A stretch of 64,000 bases of DNA from a virus: IMG/VR virus record IMGVR_UViG_3300022752_000037, positions 31,264 through 95,263 of that record; one strand, written 5' to 3'. The notes beneath the pieces are model-generated. The model worked only from the letters and a program-made list of their open reading frames with translations. It was not told where the DNA came from and did no database searches. The position numbers and the translations under genes were made by a program. Shown here one piece after another: positions 42,301 to 49,764 of this stretch (positions are counted from its first letter, which is position 1; the number at the start of each line of letters is the position of its first letter).

Positions 42301-44693
42301 CCGTCATAAGAATTTATATATCCATATTGTCCTGTTCCAACTCCATCTATAATCAAAATTCTCATACCGTTGTAACCACTGGAAACAGTAGTATCTGAAG
42401 CACTAAGAGTGACTGTAGTTGTTGTACCTGACTGAGCGTTAGCTGTTACAGTTTTGTATGAAGATCCGTCAGCAAGAATACGTACACTGGTTACACCGCC
42501 ATTATAATAGTTAGGAGTAACATTAACTTGCGATGTATTTCCAGTTCCGCTCCAAGAGTAAGTTACAGAACTATAACTTTGTCCTGCGTTAAGGTATTCA
42601 ATGTACAATATCTGATCACCATTTGTTTGTACTCTACTTGCTAATGCTTCAAGTCTTCTATTATCTACCTTGGCTGTACGTGAAATTTCTGTTGGGTCAA
42701 CACCTAATGAAACAGTACCATAAGTTCCGTATGAACTATTACCGTTAGTTGCACGAATAATACCTCCATTTTCAGCAAGGTATCCCATGTAACCATAATA
42801 TGAGAATACTGAAACAAGTTCTGCACGACCTTGGTTAGTAATCCATGCACCGATACCGTCGGATAATACCTGTGTAAAGTCATTAGCGGTCATTGAACTT
42901 GCACCGCCATTATGCAGTGACCCGTCTACTTTCATTCCTACACAGTTTTCACCAAATGTTGAAACGTTTTGTATATATGGTGATTTTGTAGTGATCCATA
43001 CTGATTCGTCGGTTGGTCCTGTACCTGGATCCAATGTTACCCATGCTCCGCCTGTTGGTCTTTTTAGGCCATATTGATCAGCAGAACTTAAAGTTCCTGT
43101 AGCACCACGCCATGTCATATTACGAATAGTTGTATTATTTCTAACACGGAATTTATCTAGAGTTGCTGTCGCTGGTGTTGGTTCTACGATAGTTGTTCGC
43201 ATTTCATCACCAACTATAGAAGTAAAAGCAGGAATACTTATTGGAAATTCTTCTACAAACACACCAGTCTTAATATAAACTGTAGCAGGAGCAGCATCTT
43301 GAGCCTCAACTTGAGCTAGAGCATATTTGATTGTTCTAAAAGGAAAATCTAGAGTTTTTCCTGCTAAAGGTGTATCTGAACCATTTAAAGCGACATAAAA
43401 TACTTGATCAATTTCTCCGAAATAGTCCCAAGTTGGATCTGAACCAGTTATTTTTAAAACTTGACCTGTAGATCCTATAGGTAATCTAATATTTTGTATA
43501 GCATTACGAGTGATAAGGTCTCCACGTCTTGTAGTAACATTAGTTTCGTCACCTTCTGCTACTGTGTTCCAGTAAGTACCGTCATCTAAATCTGGTCGAA
43601 TTTGCGTACTGCCATCAGATGTATGCTCTAAAACACAAATATAACTTGTTGATCCATATCTAACAACGTCTCCAACTATATAAGTAGCATCATCTTCCCA
43701 GTCACTTCTCCAACGGAACCCATCTATAATCTTTTCCCATTTGAGAGGTTGTAGAGTAGGAGTTTGTCCTGCCAATATTTCTAGTTTAGCAACATAACTA
43801 TTTCCGCCATATCTTACGACATCACCTACTTTATAGGCTGTTGTGGGATTAAATTCTCCTCTAGGATTGAATCCTGTAGTAAACAAATCCCAATCATTCG
43901 GCTCACTAGGTGGAACCTTTGCTTGGTTTATTGTTTTACTAATATAACTGTAACCACCATATGTTACCAAATCGCCTGGCTGATAAGCTGTCAGAGCACT
44001 CCATGTATCTTCAAACTCTAGTCCTGTGACAAATGGAATAAATGATGATGTGCTAAATGCTACACTTGATACATGCTGTGTTTGGCATAGATATAAACTA
44101 GGACCGTATTTAACAACATCATTAACTACATATCTAGTGTTAGTTACCCAGTCACTTCTCCATTTAAATCCTGAAGTATAGGTATCCCATTTAGATTGAT
44201 CTGTCTCTAAACCATCTATTACAGTGCCTGCCGATGTGTGACCAGTGTTACAAATATAAACATTAGCATTATATCGAACTATGTCACGTTCTTTATAATA
44301 AGTGCTTACAGTCCAAGGACCTTTCCAATCAGTTCCTTCTGTAAACAAATTCCATTTTCCAGCATCTTCATCAGTGTAAAAACCACCTGCTACAGTAGAA
44401 GATGATGTATGATTAACAGGCGTAATGTAAACACGACCACCATATCGAACAATGTCCCCTTGATTATAAACTGTGCTTACTGACCATGGTGTGCTTACCC
44501 ACTGCTGACCGTCAGTAATCAAATCCCATCTTAAAGCAGTGTAATCAATCTCGAATGTACTTGATGTATGACCCGCTATGCAAACATAGGCACGACCGCC
44601 TTTTCTTACTATATCATCTCTTAGATATGCTGTTCCTGCTGTCCAAATACCTTTCCAAGTGAATTTTAATCTACCAAGTTTAAACTCTGCCAT
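36336..44693 (-). CDS. Giant repeat-built virion protein (2785 aa), probable fibre/baseplate periphery
   Basis: Five regions are visible. (1) Residues 1-384: seven repeats of about 50 residues with W-x-x-x-x-x-Y-x-x-x-D-I-V-R-Y-G-G-x-x-Y-x-C, like small carbohydrate-binding modules. (2) About 410-670: a right-handed beta-helix-like region (G-K-T-L-D-F-P-F-R-T-I-K-Y-A-L, N-T-T-I-R-N-M-T-W-R-G-A-T-G). (3) About 700-1350: many G-x-G-Y-x-x-x-P-x-V-x-I-x-G-G repeats. (4) To about 2350: at least six helical modules with N-K-x-F-I-x-x-E and C-x-R-D-x-G-x-I-x-D-A. (5) C-terminal fibre repeats S-G-A-L-I-V-A-G-G and an end T-V-T-V-T-G-D-W-S-I-V. It is read from a TATAAATA promoter. It has no enzymatic signature that can be confirmed by eye. 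Confidence 0.8.
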   Translation of the reverse strand: MAEFKLGRLKFTWKGIWTAGTAYLRDDIVRKGGRAYVCIAGHTSSTFEIDYTALRWDLITDGQQWVSTPWSVSTVYNQGDIVRYGGRVYITPVNHTSSSTVAGGFYTDEDAGKWNLFTEGTDWKGPWTVSTYYKERDIVRYNANVYICNTGHTSAGTVIDGLETDQSKWDTYTSGFKWRSDWVTNTRYVVNDVVKYGPSLYLCQTQHVSSVAFSTSSFIPFVTGLEFEDTWSALTAYQPGDLVTYGGYSYISKTINQAKVPPSEPNDWDLFTTGFNPRGEFNPTTAYKVGDVVRYGGNSYVAKLEILAGQTPTLQPLKWEKIIDGFRWRSDWEDDATYIVGDVVRYGSTSYICVLEHTSDGSTQIRPDLDDGTYWNTVAEGDETNVTTRRGDLITRNAIQNIRLPIGSTGQVLKITGSDPTWDYFGEIDQVFYVALNGSDTPLAGKTLDFPFRTIKYALAQVEAQDAAPATVYIKTGVFVEEFPISIPAFTSIVGDEMRTTIVEPTPATATLDKFRVRNNTTIRNMTWRGATGTLSSADQYGLKRPTGGAWVTLDPGTGPTDESVWITTKSPYIQNVSTFGENCVGMKVDGSLHNGGASSMTANDFTQVLSDGIGAWITNQGRAELVSVFSYYGYMGYLAENGGIIRATNGNSSYGTYGTVSLGVDPTEISRTAKVDNRRLEALASRVQTNGDQILYIEYLNAGQSYSSVTYSWSGTGNTSQVNVTPNYYNGGVTSVRILADGSSYKTVTANAQSGTTTTVTLSASDTTVSSGYNGMRILIIDGVGTGQYGYINSYDGGTKIASIYKESNGTPGWDVFVVGQAVVTALDTTTRYTIEPRAVFTTGSGATATATKTTGIDRISIATAGSKYIVAPTVLIDGNESDTGGSDATATSTISGFVEEVIVTSKGVGYTTVPTITFVGGGLPDGSPNHATATATVSGTVTQVTLTSGGVGFTAPPSVSVSGGSGSGALITASISDVVGTVTVNTNGINYTQAPNVVFSGGSPEISAQATANLSAQVTSITMLEGGSGYVPATTNVTIAGGGGSAATATAVIDFGAYVAGVTPGVITGITVTNQGNSYSSNPTVIITGEGIDASATANIRGQVASIIVTNNGKGYVTSPVVTLSGGGGTGATATANITGSVTGLSIIEGGFGFTGIPIISFNGGGGVGATAVVNQVQDVLQSITVTDGGEGYTSNPAIAISGSQGSGAIARSRISGTVQTVTVTHPGRNHDATPKITFVNGGNYKSLIAGSRYYTNASGLIAIGEEQVVETLAGIGHIALVAKAVVNNEAPSTTHQSTVSRVAGAGGYTPPAGIDSAIDTWISSIQYVIANSSGYKNARDLIALNKTFIRAEILSFINTTYPAPFTYNAALWRRDLQLIIDAIMKDIVNGSLEYTTNVAINTVFITDRTTKLTEIFAALTKMNSLIQTIIQNEDVSNIQNTITQVFDLEILFEDGSATAISNCIQHVKNILESDVSNNTYTNAVALLQSNRLYIIAEVLGFINTTYQDLNYNQVLCGRDTGFIVDSLRSDLLYAENSNATATATTTGVISTIVVNNAGSGYSGGVTVALNGGSPTTTATATAVRNRVTGAITGFTITNFGKGYQTNPTVAITADTGSGAFARCKIAGDNVTEISIIHPGSGYTAGPQLVITDPNNTEDADFEVKVANGVLGQPTFANRGTGFLSASVNISGNGFSDIQQTGSYVYVKELTNIPSPGANLQFEGDDTFYKLVTVREVVGPTGYFGARGLLLANKTFIQEEVVSYLDNFTYDNAKCRRDAGYFIDGLADDAVFNSNYRSLAQVYQYERGEYSTFANQRIQTAYTFDQLTSLALNAIGTASATFRSRVTDFIAFVTEWIRNQEEYQALPAISIPNGGIDVQDDYAKSVLIANELFIRQMGIAYISAAYPSMTFDSTRWSKEIREIVYAMAYDLAYGGNSQTILLAKSFWSSGVFVLPGSAVANKSNYQALLSYLADLLDDISRNSIVVPLSGVTATQNTSLPPGDAASASRISSNMAAYQGVIAGGPEASPPVVSADVSLFSASLQLARSNLRTNKSSIQDDLIDYIDNTFVTFSYNRDTCFRDVGLIVQAVADDIYGDVAKSVEAGQRYYASTAALVISDQLPQTAAAIDFTNELCQKIIRNTTVTRTQNRAFQEKFPSITNGGDAGTQIADSYRIIRRIIETGETLYDLKDLLSLNKNFVAAETVSYVNATYEYFTYNQELCARDVGYIIDAISYDIFGGFSRSREAGLRYYSSESALIAIEEQGDETLAAINYMKSLLLKIALNQEIEIKFQEAIPRIPGTIANVGKYALDDKIEDCITELVNIITNGPGALPPGLYTARLQVSPELSVNTSPLDGVSLTLRSKYSQVRLTGHDYLNIGTGNKTETNYPGIPINNPAQENEVVEFGGGRCFYTSTDQDGNFRVGELFRVEQATGIATLNADAFNLSGLNELSLGGVTLGGTGAVIREFSTDPTFFANSDGIVPTQKAIKTYIAAQLGSGGGNLAVNAITAGNVVITGNEIDTLDGDLLEVKVDTGVKITSTVAATSTSSGALIVAGGASVGGDLYIGGAIQLGGGGGGGINNTPIGNTTPSTGAFTTLASSGITSFTNNTASTSTASGALVVTGGVGVGGAVNIGGITKVTSTQASSSTTTGALQVAGGAGIAGTVYATGFNGPITGNVTGNVTGNVTGNIQGVVTGTAGSSFTNVTLSGTTALVGTVTLNGGPIAGKTEFPYLGTNSMIRTNSNSIGENIVIPAGTNGMSAGPVTINDGFTVTVTGDWSIV
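36615..36665. repeat. 12-base tandem repeat
   Basis: Plus-strand unit TGTTACATTACC in about four successive copies near the 3' end of the 2785-residue gene; it encodes repeated G-N-V-T. Copy number may vary between strains. Confidence 0.8.
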
Positions 44694-44722
44694 TTGATCA
44701 CATCCTAATTATCAACTTTTAA

Positions 44723-44730
44723 TATTTATA
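44723..44730 (-). promoter_or_regulatory. Late promoter of the giant structural gene
   Basis: A perfect TATAAATA on the minus strand, 29 bases before the ATG at 44693, with TTAGGATG near the start. It lies across the 3' end of the gene at 44726. Confidence 0.75.
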
Positions 44731-45106
44731 CATCTGGATCTGTATAGATGTAGGCTTGATTAACACGTACAACAAGTTCTCCATTTTCGTTCAAGTAATA
44801 AAAAAGATTAGTCGAATCCCATTTAAATTGATCATAGACTAAATTTTTATATGTTCGTTCATGGAATTCATCTCTACCTTCAAAATAGTCTGTACCGAAT
44901 TCAAAATCAGGAAAATCTTCTGATGTGTCGTATGTTAGTTCGTTAATAGTAATACTTTCGCTATCTAATAATGTGTCAGTTTTTGTAAAATACAAATCAC
45001 CTTGTTCTGTTCTTCTTAGAGCGTAAAAGTATCTAGCTTCTCTTAGTATAGGATTTAAATTAATTAAGTCGCCTGTTCCGTTACCGACAAAGTAGGTTTC
45101 TGACAT
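44726..45106 (-). CDS. Small virion-associated protein, unknown function
   Basis: 126 residues, acidic, with aromatic strands: Y-F-V-G-N-G-T-G-D-L-I at the start, Y-F-Y-A-L-R-R-T-E-Q-G-D-L-Y-F near 27-41, F-P-D-F-E-F-G-T-D-Y-F-E-G-R-D, and an end with Y-K-N-L-V-Y-D-Q-F-K-W-D and L-V-V-R-V-N. No known catalytic motif. AAGGAAATAAA precedes the ATG. It belongs to a run of small structural genes between the capsid unit and the giant protein, so a structural role is inferred. Confidence 0.65.
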   Translation of the reverse strand: MSETYFVGNGTGDLINLNPILREARYFYALRRTEQGDLYFTKTDTLLDSESITINELTYDTSEDFPDFEFGTDYFEGRDEFHERTYKNLVYDQFKWDSTNLFYYLNENGELVVRVNQAYIYTDPDV

Positions 45107-45115
45107 TTTATTTCC

Positions 45116-45445
45116 TTAGGTTATATCAACATAGCTAATAATAGCATCCATACAATTTTCTAAATTTGCCTGTATGGTAATTTTATTATTTGGTGCAAGT
45201 ATTAGCTTTTCTCCACCATTAACAAGTCGTAATGAGCTCTGAGGAGGTACTACTAATTGTTTGACATAATATCCTGATGTGCTAGTATCATCAGTAATTT
45301 TGACATCTATAAGAATAATACCCTCTTGAGTATTTGCCAAACTAAATCCAATGATAGTCGATCTTACATTAGATGCTGTTGTCAAAACATCTACTGGAGT
45401 AGTTCCTATATTTGTAAAAACTTTATTTTTTAATACTGTAGGCAT
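45116..45445 (-). CDS. Small beta-sandwich virion protein
   Basis: 109 residues, strand-rich: I-I-G-F-S-L-A-N, I-L-I-D-V-K-I-T-D, V-P-P-Q-S-S-L-R-L-V-N-G-G-E-K-L-I-L and I-T-I-Q-A-N. The layout is shared with the 108-residue protein at 46560-46886 (I-P-A-G-E-T-F-T-F-D-T-E-K-L-V-L-S-T-G-D at the same place), so the two are probably paralogs. Small proteins of this type often act as virion decoration or connector subunits. The exact role is unknown. Confidence 0.65.
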   Translation of the reverse strand: MPTVLKNKVFTNIGTTPVDVLTTASNVRSTIIGFSLANTQEGIILIDVKITDDTSTSGYYVKQLVVPPQSSLRLVNGGEKLILAPNNKITIQANLENCMDAIISYVDIT

Positions 45446-45448
45446 GAA

Positions 45449-46009
45449 TTATCCGAATATAAGTGCGTAAATAAAATCATCACCGGTGTCTGCTTGATTA
45501 GGATCTGTCAAATCTGTATCATTGACCCAAGCGGTTCCATTAAATTTTAAAACTTGTCCTGCACTTGGATCAGTGATTAACACATTAGAAAGATCATTCA
45601 AACTAGCCGATGCTGCTGTATTTATTGTTATAGCACCTGTAGTCGGATTAGTTACTAGAGTAACACCAGTTCCAGCTACTAAATTTGGACTATATGCCGT
45701 CCAGTTAGCTTCAGAATTGGGTAAACTTCCTGTCGAAGAATTTCTTACTTGGCCTGAAAGAATAGAATATTTGTAATAAGTGTTAGCAGATCTAATATAA
45801 GATCCTGAAATGTATCCAGTCTGAAGATAAACTAGCATGCCATCTTCTAATCGCTGTCCTGAAATATCAGTTAATTGATCCCCTGAAGTTCCTGCTATAG
45901 TTCTTAGAGATCCTCTAATCTCTCTATCTAAAACTATAGGATGAAAACTGCTAGGACTAAAGGTACCTGGCCAAGAATTTCTAGTTAAACCATTATAATC
46001 TACTGGCAT
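45449..46009 (-). CDS. Short fibre-like structural protein
   Basis: 186 residues. It begins M-P-V-D-Y-N-G-L-T-R-N-S-W-P-G-T-F, has a V-A-G-T-G-V-T-L-V-T-N-P-T-T-G-A-I-T-I-N segment common in phage fibres, then G-Q-V-L-K-F-N-G-T-A-W-V-N-D, the same shaft repeat seen in the 312-residue fibre protein. It ends F-I-Y-A-L-I-F-G, comparable with A-L-A-V-V-F-G-I at the end of that protein. It could be an adaptor or a short fibre. It is in a tight series with the genes around it. Confidence 0.65.
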   Translation of the reverse strand: MPVDYNGLTRNSWPGTFSPSSFHPIVLDREIRGSLRTIAGTSGDQLTDISGQRLEDGMLVYLQTGYISGSYIRSANTYYKYSILSGQVRNSSTGSLPNSEANWTAYSPNLVAGTGVTLVTNPTTGAITINTAASASLNDLSNVLITDPSAGQVLKFNGTAWVNDTDLTDPNQADTGDDFIYALIFG

Positions 46010-46017
46010 ATAAATCT

Positions 46018-46560
46018 CTAGCGATCAAATCCATTTATTACATAAACATTTTTTGTTATAGGAACATTACTACCAAAATGTATATAAGCTCCAGCAGCAT
46101 ATCCTCCTGGATCTTTATAAATTTCATAATTTACATTAGCCACTTGAATTACATTTTCGACAATTACTATTAGTCGTTGAGCTGCTTCTATTGTTGTTAA
46201 ATCTGAATTAGTATCTTCTTTTTTAAAATCAAATGGATTTATTGCAAGAGGTCCAAAAATATCGCCTCCGCTATGATTGTCGAATACTTGAAAACTTAAT
46301 ATACTAGGTTCTTTATATTTAATACTTCTCCATATAGCAGTGCCCGAGCCGCTATCTCCTTGATAAGCCTCAAACTCTTTAAGTGTAGAATTATATCGTA
46401 TCATACCTTCTACTGGTACAGCAGGTCTATTAGCAGTAGTACCTTTAGGTATTAATAGACTAAGTTTACCGTCCATTGTAACTCGGCCGTCAGTTTCTAC
46501 ACTTACACTATGATCTTTAACGTTTCTAAAGTTCAACTGACTTCTTTTTAAAAACTTCAT
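46018..46560 (-). CDS. Virion structural protein, unknown role
   Basis: 180 residues. The N-terminus is basic (M-K-F-L-K-R-S-Q-L-N-F-R-N-V-K). A fibre-type motif R-P-A-V-P-V-E-G-M-I-R-Y-N-S-T-L-K-E-F-E-A-Y at about 44-65 resembles the R-P-x-x-P-x-x-G-x-x-R-Y-N-x-x-x-x-x-x-E-x-Y/W repeat of phage tail fibres. The C-terminal half is beta-rich and ends V-I-N-G-F-D-R. It overlaps the upstream stop by one base. Probably a short fibre or fibre base protein. Confidence 0.65.
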   Translation of the reverse strand: MKFLKRSQLNFRNVKDHSVSVETDGRVTMDGKLSLLIPKGTTANRPAVPVEGMIRYNSTLKEFEAYQGDSGSGTAIWRSIKYKEPSILSFQVFDNHSGGDIFGPLAINPFDFKKEDTNSDLTTIEAAQRLIVIVENVIQVANVNYEIYKDPGGYAAGAYIHFGSNVPITKNVYVINGFDR

Positions 46561-46886
46561 TAACTTACTCTCATTGAACTAACTGTAGCTACTAATCGAT
46601 TTGTTGCTGACGCTGTTGCTGTTAAATAATCACCAGTTGATAAGACTAATTTCTCTGTGTCAAAAGTAAATGTCTCTCCCGCGGGAATTGTTAAACTATT
46701 AATTAATTTCATAGAATTGCCAGTATCTTGACTGTACGCGAGAATATCTAAATTAACATCTGCAATATCAATATTACAAAAAATTATACAAGTAACTGCA
46801 TGTTCTTGTATATCAGTCACTAGACTTCCTGGGCATGTGAATATTGTAGTTCCTCCTGTAGCTATAGCTGCATTACGAATTGCCAT
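46560..46886 (-). CDS. Small beta-sandwich virion protein, paralog of 45116-45445
   Basis: 108 residues: alternating hydrophobic strands, T-C-I-I-F-C-N-I-D-I-A-D-V-N-L-D-I, L-T-I-P-A-G-E-T-F-T-F, K-L-V-L-S-T-G-D-Y-L-T-A-T-A-S. The order of strands and the P-A/P-G/Q turn match the protein two genes downstream. The start has G-G-T-T-I-F-T-C-P. Coupled to the next gene (TAATG). Role unknown; a connector or decoration subunit is likely from the neighbours. Confidence 0.65.
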   Translation of the reverse strand: MAIRNAAIATGGTTIFTCPGSLVTDIQEHAVTCIIFCNIDIADVNLDILAYSQDTGNSMKLINSLTIPAGETFTFDTEKLVLSTGDYLTATASATNRLVATVSSMRVS

Positions 46887-46897
46887 TTGTTATATCC

Positions 46898-47995
46898 TTA
46901 AAATATCATACTAAACCCTAGGGCTCTTCGTCTACTTATTAACTCATCACTAGTTTTTGGATTTGTAAAGTAGAGACCAGTTTTACCCATTCCTAGTGTG
47001 GATTTACTATATACTACATTATAACTGCTATTATTAGGAGGATCAGTAGCTTGGTTATCAAGTTGCAATACTCCAGTCGTTTCTAAGTTTGACAATATTT
47101 TAACTTTACCTGTACCTGCTGGATCTAATTCTATATTTCTATTTCCACCAGTAATGCTTAAAATAGCATTTTGTGCATCCCCAGATATTCTTAAATAATC
47201 TATACCTGGATAACAATCATCTTGTGCGCTATAAACTGTATTATAAGTGATTGGAATCAATAAATTATCATTAGTAATTTTTAATCGTTCAGTCTGATTA
47301 GTTTTAAAAATAATTTTACTTTCTGAGGCACCTTGATCAACATCCCAAGCACGGCCGCCAGTATCATAATAAGTTAAAGTAGCTGGATCATAGGCTACAA
47401 ATCGATCAACTGCTGCTTGTCCATTTCCAGCTGCCACATAGCTTGTTAAATATTTTAAGTTAGGAATATCGTCATCGTCTGTTACCTGATCTTCGTAGTT
47501 ATTAGTTCCCGCTACACTAAGTACACCTGTACCTTGATTTATTAAATATAAGTCCTCATTTGGAGCAACATTTATACTAGAAACAAAAATACCTGCTCTA
47601 TTATTTCCAATTCTAAATTCAAAACTTCCATTAGTTAAATTGAAAGCACTGTTACGATGATATAAATCTTCATTAAAGTATAAGTAGGCGTTAGAATAAT
47701 TTGTTTGTCCTCCTCGAATTATTTCAAATCCTGCCACTTCTCCTGGATCGGCACTATGAGTTCCTGTAATTCCGGGACCAACTTCTCCTTTGTTAAGGGT
47801 GATTATTCTGTCTTGAATTTCTAATTGTTCTGAATTTATATAAGTAATGTTTCCTTCGACAACTAATTGTCCAAATATACTTACTTGTCCAATTCCTGTA
47901 CCAGCTGGGCCTCTTGTATCAAATACAATGGATCCAGAATCTTTTACTGAGATTCTATAGTCGCCGTTACTTACATTTAATACTCTTGTAACCAT
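46898..47995 (-). CDS. Fibre-like virion structural protein
   Basis: 365 residues. The first 90 residues carry G-Q-V-S-I-F-G-Q-L-V-V-E-G-N-I-T-Y-I and L-E-I-Q-D-R-I-I-T-L-N-K-G-E, patterns repeated in structural proteins of marine T4-like phages. The middle has F-E-F-R-I-G-N-N-R-A-G and D-L-Y-L-I-N-Q-G-T-G-V-L-S-V, and the end has S-K-S-T-L-G-M-G-K-T-G-L-Y-F then L-I-S-R-R-R-A-L-G-F-S-M-I-F. Probably a fibre or whisker component. No catalytic motif. It follows the 142-residue gene directly. Confidence 0.7.
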   Translation of the reverse strand: MVTRVLNVSNGDYRISVKDSGSIVFDTRGPAGTGIGQVSIFGQLVVEGNITYINSEQLEIQDRIITLNKGEVGPGITGTHSADPGEVAGFEIIRGGQTNYSNAYLYFNEDLYHRNSAFNLTNGSFEFRIGNNRAGIFVSSINVAPNEDLYLINQGTGVLSVAGTNNYEDQVTDDDDIPNLKYLTSYVAAGNGQAAVDRFVAYDPATLTYYDTGGRAWDVDQGASESKIIFKTNQTERLKITNDNLLIPITYNTVYSAQDDCYPGIDYLRISGDAQNAILSITGGNRNIELDPAGTGKVKILSNLETTGVLQLDNQATDPPNNSSYNVVYSKSTLGMGKTGLYFTNPKTSDELISRRRALGFSMIF

Positions 47996-47996
47996 A

Positions 47997-48425
47997 TTAT
48001 ACCGCTGTTAAAACAATATAGTCGTTTGAAGAATCGTTATCTAAGTACCAAGTATATCGATTACCACTAAAATCATAGGCTAATCTTCTTGTAAGTTTTG
48101 CTACTGAAACAAGAGTTCCGCTGTTAGAACTAGTGTATCCTTGAATTCTAATTTCTCCTTCAGCAGCAGGAGTGCCTGAAACTAAAGTACCAACTTTGGC
48201 ATTGTTTCCTATTGTGTTTAACGATTCAGTATCTGTAAATTCATCTGTACTTGTTTTTAAAACTACAAAAGTACTTTTTCCTCTTTGCTTGACTATTTGA
48301 TAATCGCTAGCCAAAGAACCAAAGTAACCTTGAACTCGAATACCTGCTTGGTTATCTGCACCTGTTCTTGTAAATGAACGTGTTACTCTAACACCGTTTA
48401 CATCTTTATGTAATGGACGTCCCAT
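47997..48425 (-). CDS. Small virion structural protein
   Basis: 142 residues, basic N-terminus M-G-R-P-L-H-K-D-V-N-G-V, with two similar strands A-G-I-R-V-Q-G-Y-F-G-S and E-I-R-I-Q-G-Y-T-S, which suggests an internal duplication of about 70 residues. The middle has I-V-K-Q-R-G-K-S-T-F-V-V, and the end W-Y-L-D-N-D-S-S-N-D-Y-I-V-L. It is the first gene after the capsid terminator and has its own late promoter and a good ribosome-binding site (TAAGGAG). Structural role inferred. Confidence 0.7.
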   Translation of the reverse strand: MGRPLHKDVNGVRVTRSFTRTGADNQAGIRVQGYFGSLASDYQIVKQRGKSTFVVLKTSTDEFTDTESLNTIGNNAKVGTLVSGTPAAEGEIRIQGYTSSNSGTLVSVAKLTRRLAYDFSGNRYTWYLDNDSSNDYIVLTAV

Positions 48426-48491
48426 TTGTTTCTCCTTAAATTGACGTTCTAGGTCTACGCGGTGGGTTCCGCATAAATCATTTTGATAATG

Positions 48492-48499
48492 TATTTATA
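48492..48499 (-). promoter_or_regulatory. Late promoter for the small structural gene series
   Basis: A perfect TATAAATA on the minus strand, nine bases downstream of the capsid terminator and 66 bases before the ATG at 48425. Confidence 0.75.
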
Positions 48500-48507
48500 A
48501 AAATAAC

Positions 48508-48530
48508 AAAGGGCGCACTGTGCGCCCTTT
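48508..48530 (-). terminator. Strong terminator after the major capsid gene
   Basis: AAAGGGCGCA / TGCGCCCTTT, a ten-base-pair stem with a three-base loop, followed on the minus strand by a T-rich stretch (GTTATTTTT). It closes the capsid unit 27 bases after the gp23 stop. Confidence 0.92.
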
Positions 48531-48556
48531 GATAAACAAACATTTTTCCTTTTAGA

Positions 48557-49738
48557 TTAAAAGAATGTTGCGTTTGATACTGTTACTGTACCTAGATAAT
48601 CTTGAGCATTACCAAGAGAACTTGCAGTATTTGTTAACTCTACATAACCATAACGTGTCATAAAGCTAACTACTGGCTCAAAACTACTTGGATCAAGTAC
48701 AACACCACTACTCATTAATGGAATATATGGGCAGTAGAAAGCTGCGGCGTCAGATTCTGTAGAACCTTTGTAACCGACAAGCACTTTGTCTGATCCTGAA
48801 ACTTCTGTTGCATATGTGTCAACGTAAATCTTCATTGCACCATTTAATGTACCAGCAAACTTGGTATTTGTTGGAGCTTCAAATGTACCTTCAGTTGTAC
48901 GAGCAAATGCACTTGTTGTAGCACTCTGTAGCATTGTTAATACTTGAGGACTCACAACAGCCCAGTTACCTGCACCACGACGTGTACGTTGAGCGATTCT
49001 GTTACTTACACGATTAATAGCAACTGCCAAAGCTGCGTGTTCATCACCGACAAATGTAGCTGTACCACTAACAGCGGCTTGATTAAACTCGATGTTATTT
49101 TGTGATCCGGCTAATGAACGTAGGCTTGAAAGGATTTCACGATCGATTTCAGCAGTAATTTCTTGTGCTAGAGCAGCCATAATTTCTGCTTCAACATCGA
49201 TACCGTGTTGAGCTTGCATATCTTGAGCAGCTTCAAATGTCCAACGAGCTGATAGCTTACGAGTTTTAGCTTCAACTGTTTGCTTTAAGATTTGAATGCT
49301 CATTCTACGACCGGCGGCACCTTCTAGAGCTGCTGTTGCAGCAGCAGTTCCCGCATCTGATCCTGAATAGCCTTCAGCAATCTTAAATGGACTTAGAGCT
49401 TCTTCACCTGGTACAGCACTATCGCCAGCTGTAGCACTAAAGTTATCCGCATAACGAACTCTTAGAGTATGAATCTGGCCAACTGGTCCAGTCATAGGTT
49501 GTACGCCAACTAGCTCATTAGCAATAACGGTTGGCATAACACGTCTGATTACTGGAAGAATCACACGATTTAATGTTGCGACGTTGCCGGCAGAAGTAGC
49601 ACCAGCTGTAGCACTTTCTGCGAGATACTTACGAGTATTCTCTAGAGTAGTTGCCATTACTGATTTCTTGGTGCCTTGTAGGCCTTCAAGAAGGGCCTCT
49701 TTTGTCTCTGCCCAACGGCTTGTTAGTAGTTCTGACAT
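48557..49738 (-). CDS. gp23: Major capsid protein gp23
   Basis: 393 residues; forms the head shell. Conserved T4-type region: V-I-R-R-V-M-P-T-V-I-A-N-E-L-V-G-V-Q-P-M-T-G-P-V-G-Q at about 60-85, later T-V-E-A-K-T-R-K-L-S-A-R-W-T-F-E-A-A-Q-D and I-A-Q-R-T-R-R-G-A-G-N-W. The first 41 residues probably form a propeptide: K-Y-L-A-E followed by S-A-T-A-G fits the L/I-x-E cleavage rule of gp21 (inference). Shorter than T4 gp23 (521 residues), as in other marine relatives. It is the last gene of the head unit, before a strong terminator. AGGAG precedes the ATG. Confidence 0.96.
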   Translation of the reverse strand: MSELLTSRWAETKEALLEGLQGTKKSVMATTLENTRKYLAESATAGATSAGNVATLNRVILPVIRRVMPTVIANELVGVQPMTGPVGQIHTLRVRYADNFSATAGDSAVPGEEALSPFKIAEGYSGSDAGTAAATAALEGAAGRRMSIQILKQTVEAKTRKLSARWTFEAAQDMQAQHGIDVEAEIMAALAQEITAEIDREILSSLRSLAGSQNNIEFNQAAVSGTATFVGDEHAALAVAINRVSNRIAQRTRRGAGNWAVVSPQVLTMLQSATTSAFARTTEGTFEAPTNTKFAGTLNGAMKIYVDTYATEVSGSDKVLVGYKGSTESDAAAFYCPYIPLMSSGVVLDPSSFEPVVSFMTRYGYVELTNTASSLGNAQDYLGTVTVSNATFF

Positions 49739-49764
49739 TATAATTTCTCCTAATTGTCTATAAC

